Part shown: in pieces, positions 36,167 through 45,300 of the stretch
Layout of the letters: every line of letters begins with the position of its first letter
Position numbering within the stretch: position 1 is the stretch's first letter
Source: CAZAXU01 sp964489245
Lineage (GTDB): Bacteria; Bacteroidota; Bacteroidia; Flavobacteriales; Flavobacteriaceae
Direction: 5' to 3'
NCBI GenBank assembly: GCA_964489245.1
Contig: CAZAXU010000002.1
Coordinates: 26,588-90,587 of the forward strand
DNA length: 64,000 bases
Notes under the pieces: generated by a model
Databases searched by the model: none
Seen by the model: the letters and a program-made list of their open reading frames with translations, nothing else
What the model was told of the DNA's origin: nothing
Position numbers and translations under genes: made by a program

Positions 36167-36994
36167 ATGAAAAAAGAGAGACGAGCATCAACGAATAAAA
36201 AAAACAAAACGGACAAACCGAAATTTAAAAAACCGGCAAGGTCTTATAAAGCCCCCCAAAAAAAACAGATTATTCAGGCTGATAAAGGAGGTATTCGTTT
36301 GAATAAATATTTGGCACATGCCGGTATTGCATCACGAAGAGAAGCTGATATGCTGATTAAAACAGGATCCGTCAGTGTTAACGGGAAGATTATCACCGAA
36401 ATGGGTTATAAAGTTCAACCGACCGATACCGTAAAGTTTAATAATGAGCCAATCAAACCTGAGAAAAAAGTTTATGTTCTATTGAATAAACCCAAAAACT
36501 TTATCACCACAACTGCAGATGAAAAAGGTCGAAAAACCGTAATGGAATTGGTTTCCAATTCCACTTCTGTCAGAATTTATCCCGTAGGAAGATTAGATCG
36601 GAACACAACGGGAGTTCTACTGTTTACGAACGATGGTGATTTATCCAAAAAATTAACACATCCGAAGCATCGTATAGAAAAAATATACCATGTAAAATTA
36701 GATAAAAACCTCAAAACTTCTGATTTTGATAAAATTCTCAAGGGTTTAGAACTCAAAGATGGAAAAATCTATGTCGATGATGTCTCGTTTATAAAAGGAG
36801 CCTCCCATTCAGAAGTCGGCATAAAAATTCACTCGGGCAGAAACAGAATTGTCAGAAGAATTTTTGAGTATTTGGGTTATGATGTGATTAAATTAGACAG
36901 GGTTCTTTTTGCCGGTTTAACAAAAAAAGATTTGAAAAGAGGACACTGGAGACATTTGACTACAAAAGAAATTAATTTTCTTAAAATGTTATAA
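36167..36994 (+). CDS. rluB: 23S rRNA pseudouridine synthase (RluB/RsuA family)
   Basis: A 275-aa enzyme that converts a uridine of ribosomal RNA to pseudouridine. After a basic, disordered N-terminus of about 40 residues comes an S4 RNA-binding domain (IRLNKYLAHAGIASRREADMLI) and then the catalytic domain with Asp in VGRLDRNTTGVLLFTNDGDL. The motifs ...KKYYHVKL/KIYHVKL and SGRNRIVRRIFEYLGYDVIKLDR also match. The choice of RluB over RsuA, which modifies 16S rRNA, is based on overall similarity and is not certain. It has a strong terminator right after the stop. Confidence 0.88.
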   Translation: MKKERRASTNKKNKTDKPKFKKPARSYKAPQKKQIIQADKGGIRLNKYLAHAGIASRREADMLIKTGSVSVNGKIITEMGYKVQPTDTVKFNNEPIKPEKKVYVLLNKPKNFITTTADEKGRKTVMELVSNSTSVRIYPVGRLDRNTTGVLLFTNDGDLSKKLTHPKHRIEKIYHVKLDKNLKTSDFDKILKGLELKDGKIYVDDVSFIKGASHSEVGIKIHSGRNRIVRRIFEYLGYDVIKLDRVLFAGLTKKDLKRGHWRHLTTKEINFLKML

Positions 36995-37000
36995 GTAAAT

Positions 37001-37042
37001 CATAAAGAAAGCCGCCTGAAAAATTCAGGCGGCTTTCTTTAT
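37001..37042. terminator. Bidirectional terminator between rluB and accC
   Basis: A near-perfect 20-bp stem (CATAAAGAAAGCCGCCTGAA and its complement, small loop) lies between the two converging genes and can stop both transcripts. Confidence 0.88.
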
Positions 37043-37053
37043 GTGCAAACTTT

Positions 37054-38427
37054 TTATTCCACACTTTCTTCATAATCTGTTTTATACTTTTCGTCAAATT
37101 CAAAATCTTCCATGAATTTAGTGGTATAATTCCCTTCGATAAATTCAGGTGTATCCATTAACTGTCTGTGAAAAGGAATTGTTGTTTTTACACCTTCAAT
37201 TACAAATTCATCCAAAGCACGCTTCATTTTTTCAATTGCTTCTTCTCGCGTTTGTGCTGTTGTGATTAACTTGGCAATCATGGAGTCATAGTGAGGTGGA
37301 ATTTGATAGCCTTGGTAGGCATGTGTGTCCAGACGAACACCATGTCCTCCCGGTGCATGAAATGTTTTAATCGTTCCCGGAGAAGGTCTGAAATCATTAT
37401 ATGGATCTTCTGCATTTATTCTACATTCGATTGCATGAAGTTTTGGAAAATAATTTTCTCCTAAAATCGGCTCTCCGGCTGCAACTTTGATTTGTTCTCT
37501 GACCAAATCATAATCAATAACTTGCTCTGTGATAGGATGTTCCACCTGAATTCTGGTATTCATTTCCATAAAATAGAAATTTCTATGCTTATCCACCAAG
37601 AATTCAACCGTTCCAACTCCTTCATAAGAAATACTTTCAGCGGCTTTCACAGCGGCTTCTCCCATTTTTTCTCTTAGTTCCGGTGTCATGAAAGGTGAAG
37701 GTGTTTCTTCTATCAGTTTTTGATGTCTTCTTTGAATGGAACAATCTCGTTCCGAGAGATGTGCTGCTTTTCCATATTGATCTCCAATAATCTGAATTTC
37801 TATATGTCTGGGCTCTTCAATTAATTTTTCAAGATACATGCCATCATTTCCAAAGGCAGCCATAGATTCTTGTCTGGCATCTTCCCAAGCTTTCAACAAT
37901 TCATCCTCTTTCCAAACGGCTCTCATGCCTTTTCCTCCACCTCCGGCAGTGGCTTTCAGCATCACGGGATATCCCATTTCTTTGGCTAGTTTTTCTGCCT
38001 CTTCAAAAGAAGACAGCAAGCCTTCGGAACCCGGAACCGTAGGGACTCCTGCCTTTTTCATAGTTTTTTTTGCTGTTGCCTTATCTCCCATTTTCATAAT
38101 CATTTCAGGAGAAGGTCCAATAAATTTCAGATTGTGGTCTTCACATAATTTCGCAAACTTGGCATTTTCCGCCAAAAATCCGTAACCGGGATGTATGGCA
38201 TCTGTATTTGTAATTTCAGCGGCAGCAATGATGTTCGCAACTTTCAAATAAGATTCACTACTGGCGGCAGGACCTATCTTGACTGCTTCATCTGCAAAGC
38301 GAACGTGTAGGCTGTTTTCATCTGCAGCAGAATAAACCGCAACCGTTTTGATCCCCATTTCTTTGCAAGTGCGAATAACGCGCAAGGCTACTTCGCCTCT
38401 ATTAGCGATTAATATTTTATTAAACAT
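37054..38427 (-). CDS. accC: Acetyl-CoA carboxylase, biotin carboxylase subunit
   Basis: This 457-aa ATP-grasp enzyme carboxylates the biotin of AccB with bicarbonate and ATP, the first step of fatty-acid synthesis. Motifs are NRGEVALRVIRTCKEMG, HPGYGFLAENA, the glycine-rich loop KATAGGGGKGMR, and EMNTRIQVEHPITE with the catalytic Glu and Arg. The length is normal for AccC, without fused domains. It is 21 bp downstream of accB. Confidence 0.96.
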   Translation of the reverse strand: MFNKILIANRGEVALRVIRTCKEMGIKTVAVYSAADENSLHVRFADEAVKIGPAASSESYLKVANIIAAAEITNTDAIHPGYGFLAENAKFAKLCEDHNLKFIGPSPEMIMKMGDKATAKKTMKKAGVPTVPGSEGLLSSFEEAEKLAKEMGYPVMLKATAGGGGKGMRAVWKEDELLKAWEDARQESMAAFGNDGMYLEKLIEEPRHIEIQIIGDQYGKAAHLSERDCSIQRRHQKLIEETPSPFMTPELREKMGEAAVKAAESISYEGVGTVEFLVDKHRNFYFMEMNTRIQVEHPITEQVIDYDLVREQIKVAAGEPILGENYFPKLHAIECRINAEDPYNDFRPSPGTIKTFHAPGGHGVRLDTHAYQGYQIPPHYDSMIAKLITTAQTREEAIEKMKRALDEFVIEGVKTTIPFHRQLMDTPEFIEGNYTTKFMEDFEFDEKYKTDYEESVE

Positions 38428-38448
38428 AAACTTAGGTTTTGGTGGTGA

Positions 38449-38931
38449 CTATAAAGGCTCAACTAAGAATAGAGGTTGATCAAACTCCACAGGTGTGGCA
38501 TCATCCACTAAAATTTTGACTATTTTGCCCGATACTTCAGATTCCACCTCATTAAACAATTTCATGGCTTCTATGATGCAAACCGTATCTCCAACATTGA
38601 TTGTATCGCCTACTTCCACAAACGGAGGTTTGTCCGGTGCGGGCTTTCTGTAGAATGTTCCGATTATCGGAGCACAAACTTTGATATATTTATCCTCATC
38701 TGCCGCAGAAGTTGATTCTGTTGCGGAAACAGTTGCATCTTGAACTGTTTGGACAGTCTGCGGAATGCCTTGCGGAGTTACTGTCACTTGCGGTACGATT
38801 GCAGGAGCAGGTGTTATATACTCAGGTTTATTTTTGATGGTCACTTTGAAATCTTCATTTTCAATTTTAACTTCACTAACCCCTGATTTTGCGACAAATT
38901 TTATTAAGTTTTGAATTTCTTTAATGTCCAT
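38449..38931 (-). CDS. accB: Acetyl-CoA carboxylase, biotin carboxyl carrier protein
   Basis: A 160-aa carrier. The N-terminal part begins MDIKEIQNLIKFVAKSGVSEVKIENEDF, followed by a Pro/Thr/Val-rich linker and a C-terminal biotinyl domain whose target Lys is in IEAMKLFNEV. The start ATG at 38931 is followed by the usual BCCP sequence. It forms an operon with accC and is set apart from rpmF by a terminator. Confidence 0.95.
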   Translation of the reverse strand: MDIKEIQNLIKFVAKSGVSEVKIENEDFKVTIKNKPEYITPAPAIVPQVTVTPQGIPQTVQTVQDATVSATESTSAADEDKYIKVCAPIIGTFYRKPAPDKPPFVEVGDTINVGDTVCIIEAMKLFNEVESEVSGKIVKILVDDATPVEFDQPLFLVEPL

Positions 38932-39024
38932 AGTTGTTGTTTTTGATTATTTGTTTTGGATACTAATTTCGACCAAAGTATGAAAAAATGCGCTAAAAAA
39001 AGCTGTTTCCGGTCAAAAAAAACA

Positions 39025-39061
39025 AAAAGACTCCATTTTTAACACAAAAATGGAGTCTTTT
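39025..39061 (-). terminator. Terminator after rpmF
   Basis: A long stem (AAAAGACTCCATTTTT with its complement) has T-rich flanks on the minus strand, 16 bases after the rpmF stop. Confidence 0.85.
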
Positions 39062-39077
39062 CAAGATTAAATATTTT

Positions 39078-39272
39078 TTAAGCTTCTTCTTGCTCAGGAT
39101 CAATCAGTACTTTTCCTTTATAGTACAGTTTTCCTTCATGCCAATGTGCTCTATGATATAAATGAGCTTCTCCTGTTGTTGAATCAACAGCGATTTGAGG
39201 TGCTCCCAATTTATAATGGGTTCTTCTTTTTCTACCTCTGGTTTTTGATATTTTGCGCTTAGGATGTGCCAT
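39078..39272 (-). CDS. rpmF: 50S ribosomal protein L32
   Basis: A 64-aa protein beginning MAHPKRKISKTRGRKRRTHYK, the typical L32 N-terminus, with the YKLGAPQIAVDSTTGEAHLYH region. The usual four zinc Cys are absent; the form seen here is the common zinc-free version. It follows the DUF177 gene by 3 bp. Confidence 0.95.
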   Translation of the reverse strand: MAHPKRKISKTRGRKRRTHYKLGAPQIAVDSTTGEAHLYHRAHWHEGKLYYKGKVLIDPEQEEA

Positions 39273-39275
39273 CTT

Positions 39276-39809
39276 TTATTTCTTTTTTTCTGTTAATATC
39301 TCTTTTAATTTTTCCCACCTGGGATCCATTTCTTTTGTTTCTTTGCCGCTATAATTGACGATGTAATTCAGATTCTTTGTTTTTAATTTTCCCGAATTTA
39401 AATCCGGATGTATTCTTTTTGAGGGAACACTCAAAACAATCATCTCATAAACTTGTTGTGCGAGATTGATTGTATGAGATTGATGAGATAAAATGATTAA
39501 ATCGTCTCTATCGTCATTAAAGGTTTCTCCGAACTTCACAATGAAATCCAAATTGCCTTCAACTTTTTGGTCAAAATATTCTCCACTGATATCGCAAGGA
39601 ATATTCACCGTTCCATCAGATTTCAAAGAAAACTCCAGTAAATTATCATATTTTTTTAAAATGACATTCACCGCTACATCACAAGCTGAAAATTCATCAT
39701 AACCATAATGGTCAAATAAATCCTTTTCCACGTGAAAATCGTATTGATAGTCTCCATTTTTCAATCCGGAGAATTTAATATCATACACTTTCAGCTCCTT
39801 CATCTTCAT
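39276..39809 (-). CDS. DUF177 (YceD) family protein
   Basis: A 177-aa protein of the DUF177/YceD family, which is almost always encoded beside rpmF and has been linked to 23S rRNA production or processing in plants and bacteria. The family signature includes NIPCDISGEYFDQKVEGNLDF-like strands and a run of acidic residues before the last third. It is in an operon with rpmF and pdxA. Two ATGs 6 bases apart are possible starts; the first is given. Confidence 0.88.
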   Translation of the reverse strand: MKMKELKVYDIKFSGLKNGDYQYDFHVEKDLFDHYGYDEFSACDVAVNVILKKYDNLLEFSLKSDGTVNIPCDISGEYFDQKVEGNLDFIVKFGETFNDDRDDLIILSHQSHTINLAQQVYEMIVLSVPSKRIHPDLNSGKLKTKNLNYIVNYSGKETKEMDPRWEKLKEILTEKKK

Positions 39810-39860
39810 TTTTTATAGCCCGCAAATTTATAAATAATTTTACAGATTATAAAATTTATT

Positions 39861-40913
39861 TTATTTATTATTCTCTTGCAAAGTTTGTAAAACTTGTGCC
39901 GTCAACTCTTTGTGTTCTTTTCTTTTTTTATAAATATCTATCGCCCTAAAAATTGCCTCTCTGAAAGACTCGGGATTGGCTTCATTTTTTCCGGCGATTT
40001 CATAGGCTGTCCCATGATCCGGAGATGTTCTTATCTTATCTAATCCTGCTGTATAGTTCACGCCTTTTCCAAAACTCAAGGTTTTAAAAGGAATCAGCCC
40101 CTGATCGTGATACATGGCAAGCACGGCATCAAATTTCTTGTAGGTGTTTGATGCAAAAAAACTATCTGCCGCATAAGGACCATAAACCAGTTGCCCTCGA
40201 TTTTTTAATTTTTCAATCGTCGGACGAATGATTTCATCATCTTCTTTACCGATTATGCCACCATCACCGCAATGAGGGTTCAAGCCTAAAACTGCAATAA
40301 TTGGCTTCTCAACTCCAAAATCCTGTATAAGACTAGTGGTCATTGTTTCAATTTTATCTATGATTTTTTGCTGCGTGATTTGAGATGCAATATATTTCAT
40401 AGGAACATGGTCTGTCACCAAACCTATTTTCAAATCATCAGAAACCATAAACATCAAGGGGTTTCCATCGAGTTCTTGGGCTAAGTAGTCCGTATGTCCG
40501 GGAAAATCAAAATCTTCTGTTTGGACGCTTTCCTTATTGAATGGCGCTGTGACCAAAACATCAATTTCCCCCGATTTAAGTGCGTTAACCGCCGCCTTAA
40601 AAGAAGCCACGGCATATTTTCCTATTTCTTTATCAGGTTTACCGAATTCCACCGCAACAGGTTCCTTCCACAAATTCAACACATTCAGTTTATTCGGAAA
40701 AGTATTATCCAAATTGTTTATACCGTGAATGTCTATATTCATATTCAGAAGCTTTTTTTCAAATGAAAGCACTTTGGTCGAAGCAAAAATGACAGGTGTA
40801 CAAAAATCAAACATCAATTGATTTTGAAAGGTTTTGAAAATCACTTCTACACCAATACCATTCAAATCTCCAACACTAATGCCTACTTTTATCTTGTTTC
40901 TCTTGTTCTTCAT
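39861..40913 (-). CDS. pdxA: 4-hydroxythreonine-4-phosphate dehydrogenase
   Basis: PdxA oxidises 4-phosphohydroxy-L-threonine in the DXP-dependent pathway to pyridoxal 5'-phosphate. The 350-aa protein has ISVGDLNGIGVEV at the start, the metal ligands FPGHTDYLAQ, LNPHCGDGG and MYHDQGLIPFK, and NYTAGLDKIRTSPDHGTAYEIAG. The ATG at 40913 (MKNKRNKIKVG) is preferred to one 10 codons earlier. It sits upstream of DUF177 and rpmF, about 50 bp away. Confidence 0.95.
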   Translation of the reverse strand: MKNKRNKIKVGISVGDLNGIGVEVIFKTFQNQLMFDFCTPVIFASTKVLSFEKKLLNMNIDIHGINNLDNTFPNKLNVLNLWKEPVAVEFGKPDKEIGKYAVASFKAAVNALKSGEIDVLVTAPFNKESVQTEDFDFPGHTDYLAQELDGNPLMFMVSDDLKIGLVTDHVPMKYIASQITQQKIIDKIETMTTSLIQDFGVEKPIIAVLGLNPHCGDGGIIGKEDDEIIRPTIEKLKNRGQLVYGPYAADSFFASNTYKKFDAVLAMYHDQGLIPFKTLSFGKGVNYTAGLDKIRTSPDHGTAYEIAGKNEANPESFREAIFRAIDIYKKRKEHKELTAQVLQTLQENNK

Positions 40914-40969
40914 ATCTTGCTCAAAGTTTATTTTGCCTAACAAAGGTATTAAATTATTTTGACAGACAG

Positions 40970-41002
40970 AAACCCGACAAAACTCGAGGAATTGTCGGGT
41001 TT
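40970..41002 (-). terminator. Terminator of dps
   Basis: A 10-bp stem (AAACCCGACA with TGTCGGGTTT) around a 13-base loop lies 20 bases after the dps stop. It resembles the stem after the TonB receptor gene. Confidence 0.7.
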
Positions 41003-41022
41003 AAGAATTGTAAAGAAAAGCA

Positions 41023-41499
41023 TTATCTATTCATAAAAGCCGAATACATCCAAACCAATTTCTCTTGTTCTCTGACATAATCACTCATCAAGGCATTTGT
41101 TCCTTCGTCATTAATTTCATCGGATAATTCCAAAATTTGTCGCTGTTTGGTCAACAAAATTCCAAAAGCTTCTAAAATCTCACCCACGTTCTTGATTCCA
41201 TTGGCTGTTTGCTTGCTTTCTTTGATCTTCGACAATTCCGAATAAGAAGAGAAACGATATTCGGGAGTGAAACCTAAAGTCAGAATTCGTTCTGCCACAT
41301 CATCTATTTTTACAAACAAATCGTTATACAGTTCTTCAAATTTTGCATGTAATTCAAAGAACTTTTCTCCTCTCACATTCCAATGATATCCTCTCACATT
41401 CTGATAGAAAACCGAATAATTCGCCAATAAACCGTTGAGTTGTTTTGCCAATTTTGCACTCACTTTTTTGTCTAATCCTATGCTACTTAATTTTTTCAT
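41023..41499 (-). CDS. dps: Dps family ferritin-like DNA-protection protein
   Basis: A 158-aa Dps-type protein. Dps oxidises iron with H2O2, stores it in a 12-mer and can bind DNA. The ferroxidase ligands are in YHWNVRGEKFFELHAKFEELYND, with His and the E/D pair, and KIDDVAERILTLG. The start MKKLSSIGLDKK carries a basic N-terminus. A TATTTTTG promoter element lies upstream (41529-41536). It and the adjacent tpx gene form an oxidative-stress pair. Confidence 0.92.
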   Translation of the reverse strand: MKKLSSIGLDKKVSAKLAKQLNGLLANYSVFYQNVRGYHWNVRGEKFFELHAKFEELYNDLFVKIDDVAERILTLGFTPEYRFSSYSELSKIKESKQTANGIKNVGEILEAFGILLTKQRQILELSDEINDEGTNALMSDYVREQEKLVWMYSAFMNR

Positions 41500-41528
41500 A
41501 ATTATATATTTTTATCATTATTACGAGA

Positions 41529-41536
41529 CAAAAATA
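41529..41536 (-). promoter_or_regulatory. Candidate -7 element for dps
   Basis: TATTTTTG on the minus strand matches TAnnTTTG exactly, 30 bases before the dps start. The TTG is not at the ideal distance. Confidence 0.5.
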
Positions 41537-41610
41537 CATCCCCTATCAAATAAAAATGATAAATTAATATGATAAGAATTTATAATGCTATCAGATAATT
41601 TTATAATTGA

Positions 41611-42111
41611 TTATTTTAGAACTGCCAATATATCATCATAATCAGGTTCATCGACAATTTCAGGGACCTGTTGCGTATAAATCACTTTTCCTTCTTCATC
41701 CAGCACAACAACCGCTCTTGAAAGCAAGCCTGCCAAGGGTCCGTCAATGATTTTTACACCATAATCTTCTCCAAACGATTCGTTTCTGAAATCAGATAAA
41801 TTTATCACATTTTCAATTCCTTCACCGGTGCAAAATCTTGCATGAGCAAAAGGTAAATCTTTTGAAATTGCCAAAACTTTTGTATCATTCAGCTCTGTTA
41901 CCAACTGATTAAATCTGCGTACAGATGCTGCACAAGTGGGAGTGTCTAGACTTGGAAAAATATTCAAGACCACTTTAGTTCCTCTGAAATCAGATAAGGA
42001 TTTTTCACTTAAATCTGTTGCAACCAATTTAAAACAAGGAGCTTTATTTCCTTTCTCCGGAAGGTTTCCAATTGTGTTTACGGGATTTCCCTTTAATGCT
42101 ATTTTTGCCAT
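41611..42111 (-). CDS. tpx: Thiol peroxidase (Tpx)
   Basis: A 166-aa atypical 2-Cys peroxiredoxin that reduces lipid and other hydroperoxides using thioredoxin. The peroxidatic Cys is in SLDTPTCAASVRRF and the resolving Cys in FAHARFCTGEGIENV, so the protein is active by motif. The N-terminus MAKIALKGNPVNTIG is standard. It is a separate unit from dps, with its own promoter. Confidence 0.95.
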   Translation of the reverse strand: MAKIALKGNPVNTIGNLPEKGNKAPCFKLVATDLSEKSLSDFRGTKVVLNIFPSLDTPTCAASVRRFNQLVTELNDTKVLAISKDLPFAHARFCTGEGIENVINLSDFRNESFGEDYGVKIIDGPLAGLLSRAVVVLDEEGKVIYTQQVPEIVDEPDYDDILAVLK

Positions 42112-42138
42112 AATATTATTTTTATATTTTTAATTACA

Positions 42139-42146
42139 CAAATTTA
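42139..42146 (-). promoter_or_regulatory. Candidate -7 element for tpx
   Basis: TAAATTTG on the minus strand matches TAnnTTTG exactly, 28 bases upstream of the tpx start codon. Confidence 0.55.
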
Positions 42147-42282
42147 CGTCGATTCACCAAGCTTGTCGAAAAAACATGATTGTTTTAGTTTATGTCTTAC
42201 ATAATTTTTATTTATATCTCTCTTGAAAATTCAGTATTTGTTAATAACTATTTTTATACCCAATCGATATAATTCATACCTT

Positions 42283-42290
42283 TACTTTTG
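42283..42290 (+). promoter_or_regulatory. Candidate -7 element for dnaE
   Basis: TACTTTTG matches TAnnTTTG exactly. Transcription should start near 42297. This supports the ATG at 42363 over the TTG at 42288, which would lie inside the promoter. Confidence 0.55.
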
Positions 42291-42362
42291 AATTCTGTCG
42301 TTGATTGCTGTTTTTTTAAACCTACTGTTTTTCAACGTATTGCCATAAAAAAACAACTTGCT

Positions 42363-45300
42363 ATGTATCTCATTTATGACACCGAAACCACCGGACTGCC
42401 CAAAGACTTTAGAGCACCGATTTCAGATTCTGATAACTGGCCTAGAGTTGTGCAAATTGCATGGCAATTGCATGATGAATTTGGCAATCTTATCGAACAT
42501 AAAAACTTTTTAATTAAGCCGGAAAACTTCACTATTCCCTACAGTGCAGAACAAATACACGGCATATCCACACAGTTGGCAACAGAAAAAGGAAAAAAGC
42601 TGGATGCCGTATTGGATGCATTCAATACCGCACTTAAAAAAGCCGATTTCATCGTTGGGCATAATATTGAATTTGACAGGAACATTATGGGGGCAGAATT
42701 TTTCAGAAAAACAAAGCCCACGCCTCTGATGGAAATGCCAAAGTTAGATACCAACACAGAAGCCACGGCAAATCTGTGCCAACTCCCCGGAGGGCGCGGT
42801 GGCCGGTATAAACTTCCCAAACTCGGCGAGCTTTATAATTTTCTGTTTCAAGAATCATTCAGTGAAGCACATAATGCCACTGCAGACGTCGAAGCCACTG
42901 CAAGAGCTTTTTTTGAGTTGATTCGTAGAGGTATTTTTTCAGAATCGGAACTTTACAGAGAAATCGGTTATCTAAAAAAATTTCAAAATAAAAATCCCGA
43001 GATCTGCGCAGGCATCGGGCTCAAACACGTCAATCTGAAAAGATGGAGTGCAGAACTCAAACAAAAAACCGAAACTAAGAAAAACAAATCCGTTGATATT
43101 GAGCATTTTACTCCGGATGATTCTTATTTTGCTCATCTTCATAATCATACGCAATATTCTGTTCTTCAATCAAATACAAAAATAAAAAAACTGATTGAAA
43201 AAGTTGCGGCATATCATATGAATGCAGTTGCCATCACCGATTTGAACAACATGATGGGCGTCTATAATTTTGTGGAAGGCATACTTTCATACAACAAAAG
43301 AAAAGACGAATCCGAACAAATCAAACCTATTGTCGGAGTAGAACTCAACGTGGTGGATGACCACACGGATAAAACAAAAAAAGACAATGGCTATGCCACC
43401 GTATTCTTGGCAAAAAATAAAGCCGGTTATCACAATCTTATAAAATTGGTGTCTATTGCACATACTGAAGGCTATTATTACATCCCGAGAATCGGTAGGG
43501 AAAGCGTTCAGAAATATAAAGATAATCTGATTGTGCTCAGTGGCGGACTAAACGGAGAAATTGCCAATAAAATTCTTAGTCTCGGGGAACATCAGGCAGA
43601 AGATGCTTTGCTCTGGTGGAAAGAAAATTTCGGAAACGATTTCTATCTTGAAATTATGCGACATAATCAAGACGATGAAGATCATGTGAATGAAACTTTG
43701 ATTGATTTCTCAAAAAAGCATCAAATAAAGCTTATCGCCACCAATAATACTTTCTATTTGGACAAGGAAGATGCCGAAGCACAGGATATTTTACTCTGTA
43801 TCAAAGAAAATGAAAAAAAATCAACGCCAATAGGCAGAGGAAAAGGCTATAGATTCGGACTGCCAAATGATGAATATTATTTCAAATCTCCCGATGAGAT
43901 GAAAGAACTATTCAAAGATCTTCCAGAGGCTGTCTCAAACATTCAGGAAATTGTTGACAAAATTGAGACCTTCGGGCTGAAAAGAGATGTTTTATTACCC
44001 AAATTTGATATCCCCGAAGAATTTATCAATCTTTTGGATGAAAAAGACGGAGGAAAAAGAGGAGAAAATGCCTATCTGAAATACCTAACCTATGAAGGAG
44101 CAAAAAAACGCTGGAAAGAAATCACACCGGAAATTAAGGAACGCCTGGATTTTGAACTGGAAATCATTGAAAAAACAAAATATCCGGGATATTTTCTGAT
44201 TGTTCAAGACATTATCAAAGAAGCAAGAAAAATGGGTGTGATGGTTGGTCCCGGGCGTGGGTCTGCCGCCGGATCTGCCGTGGCATATTGCCTGAAAATA
44301 ACAAACTTAGACCCTATTCATTACAATTTATTATTTGAGCGTTTTCTCAATCCGGAACGAGTTTCGTTGCCCGATATCGACATGGATTTTGATGACGAGG
44401 GACGAGAAAAAGTAATTGAATATGTCATCGATAAATATGGAAAAGAACGTGTAGCTCAAATTATTACTTATGGCACTATGGCTGCCAAATCTTCCATTCG
44501 AGATGCCGGACGAGTGACTGAATTTCCACTTCATGAAACAGACAAACTGGCGAAAAAAGCACATGTATCACTTGACTTGATTATCAATAAAGATGAAGAA
44601 AAAATAAAATCAAAAGCCAAAAAACCTGAAATTATTCAGGATGTAATGAATCTGGCAGAAATTGCCGGCGGAGATGATGCTTCTGCAAAAACCATCCGGA
44701 TGGCAGCCAAGTTGGAAGGTTCCCTGAGAAACATAGGTTTACACGCCTGTGGTTTTATTATCGCACCGACAGAACTCTCCAACGTGATTCCGGTCACCAC
44801 TGCCAAAGGTTCAGATATGTTTGTCACACAATATGACAATGGTGTGGTTGAAGATGCCGGATTGCTCAAAATGGATTTTTTAGGGATCAAAACACTAACG
44901 ATTATCAGAGATGCAATACGTTTCATCAAAGAAAAAAGAAATATTGATGTAGATATAGATAATCTGCCTCTTGATGATGAAAAAACTTATCAACTTTATC
45001 AAAAAGGGCAAACCATAACGGTTTTTCAGTTTGAATCGGATGGAATGCGTAAGCATTTGATGGCATTGAAACCCACAAAATTTGAGGATATCATTGCCAT
45101 GGTAGCGCTTTATCGTCCCGGTCCGATGGAGAAAATTCCAAGCTACATCAGAAGAAAATACGGACAAGAAGAAGTTACCTACGACCTTCCTGAAATGGAA
45201 GAAAACCTAAAAAACACTTACGGGATCACAATCTATCAAGAACAAGTCATGCTGCTCTCTCAAAAGCTTGCCAATTTCACTAAGGGTGAAGCCGACAACT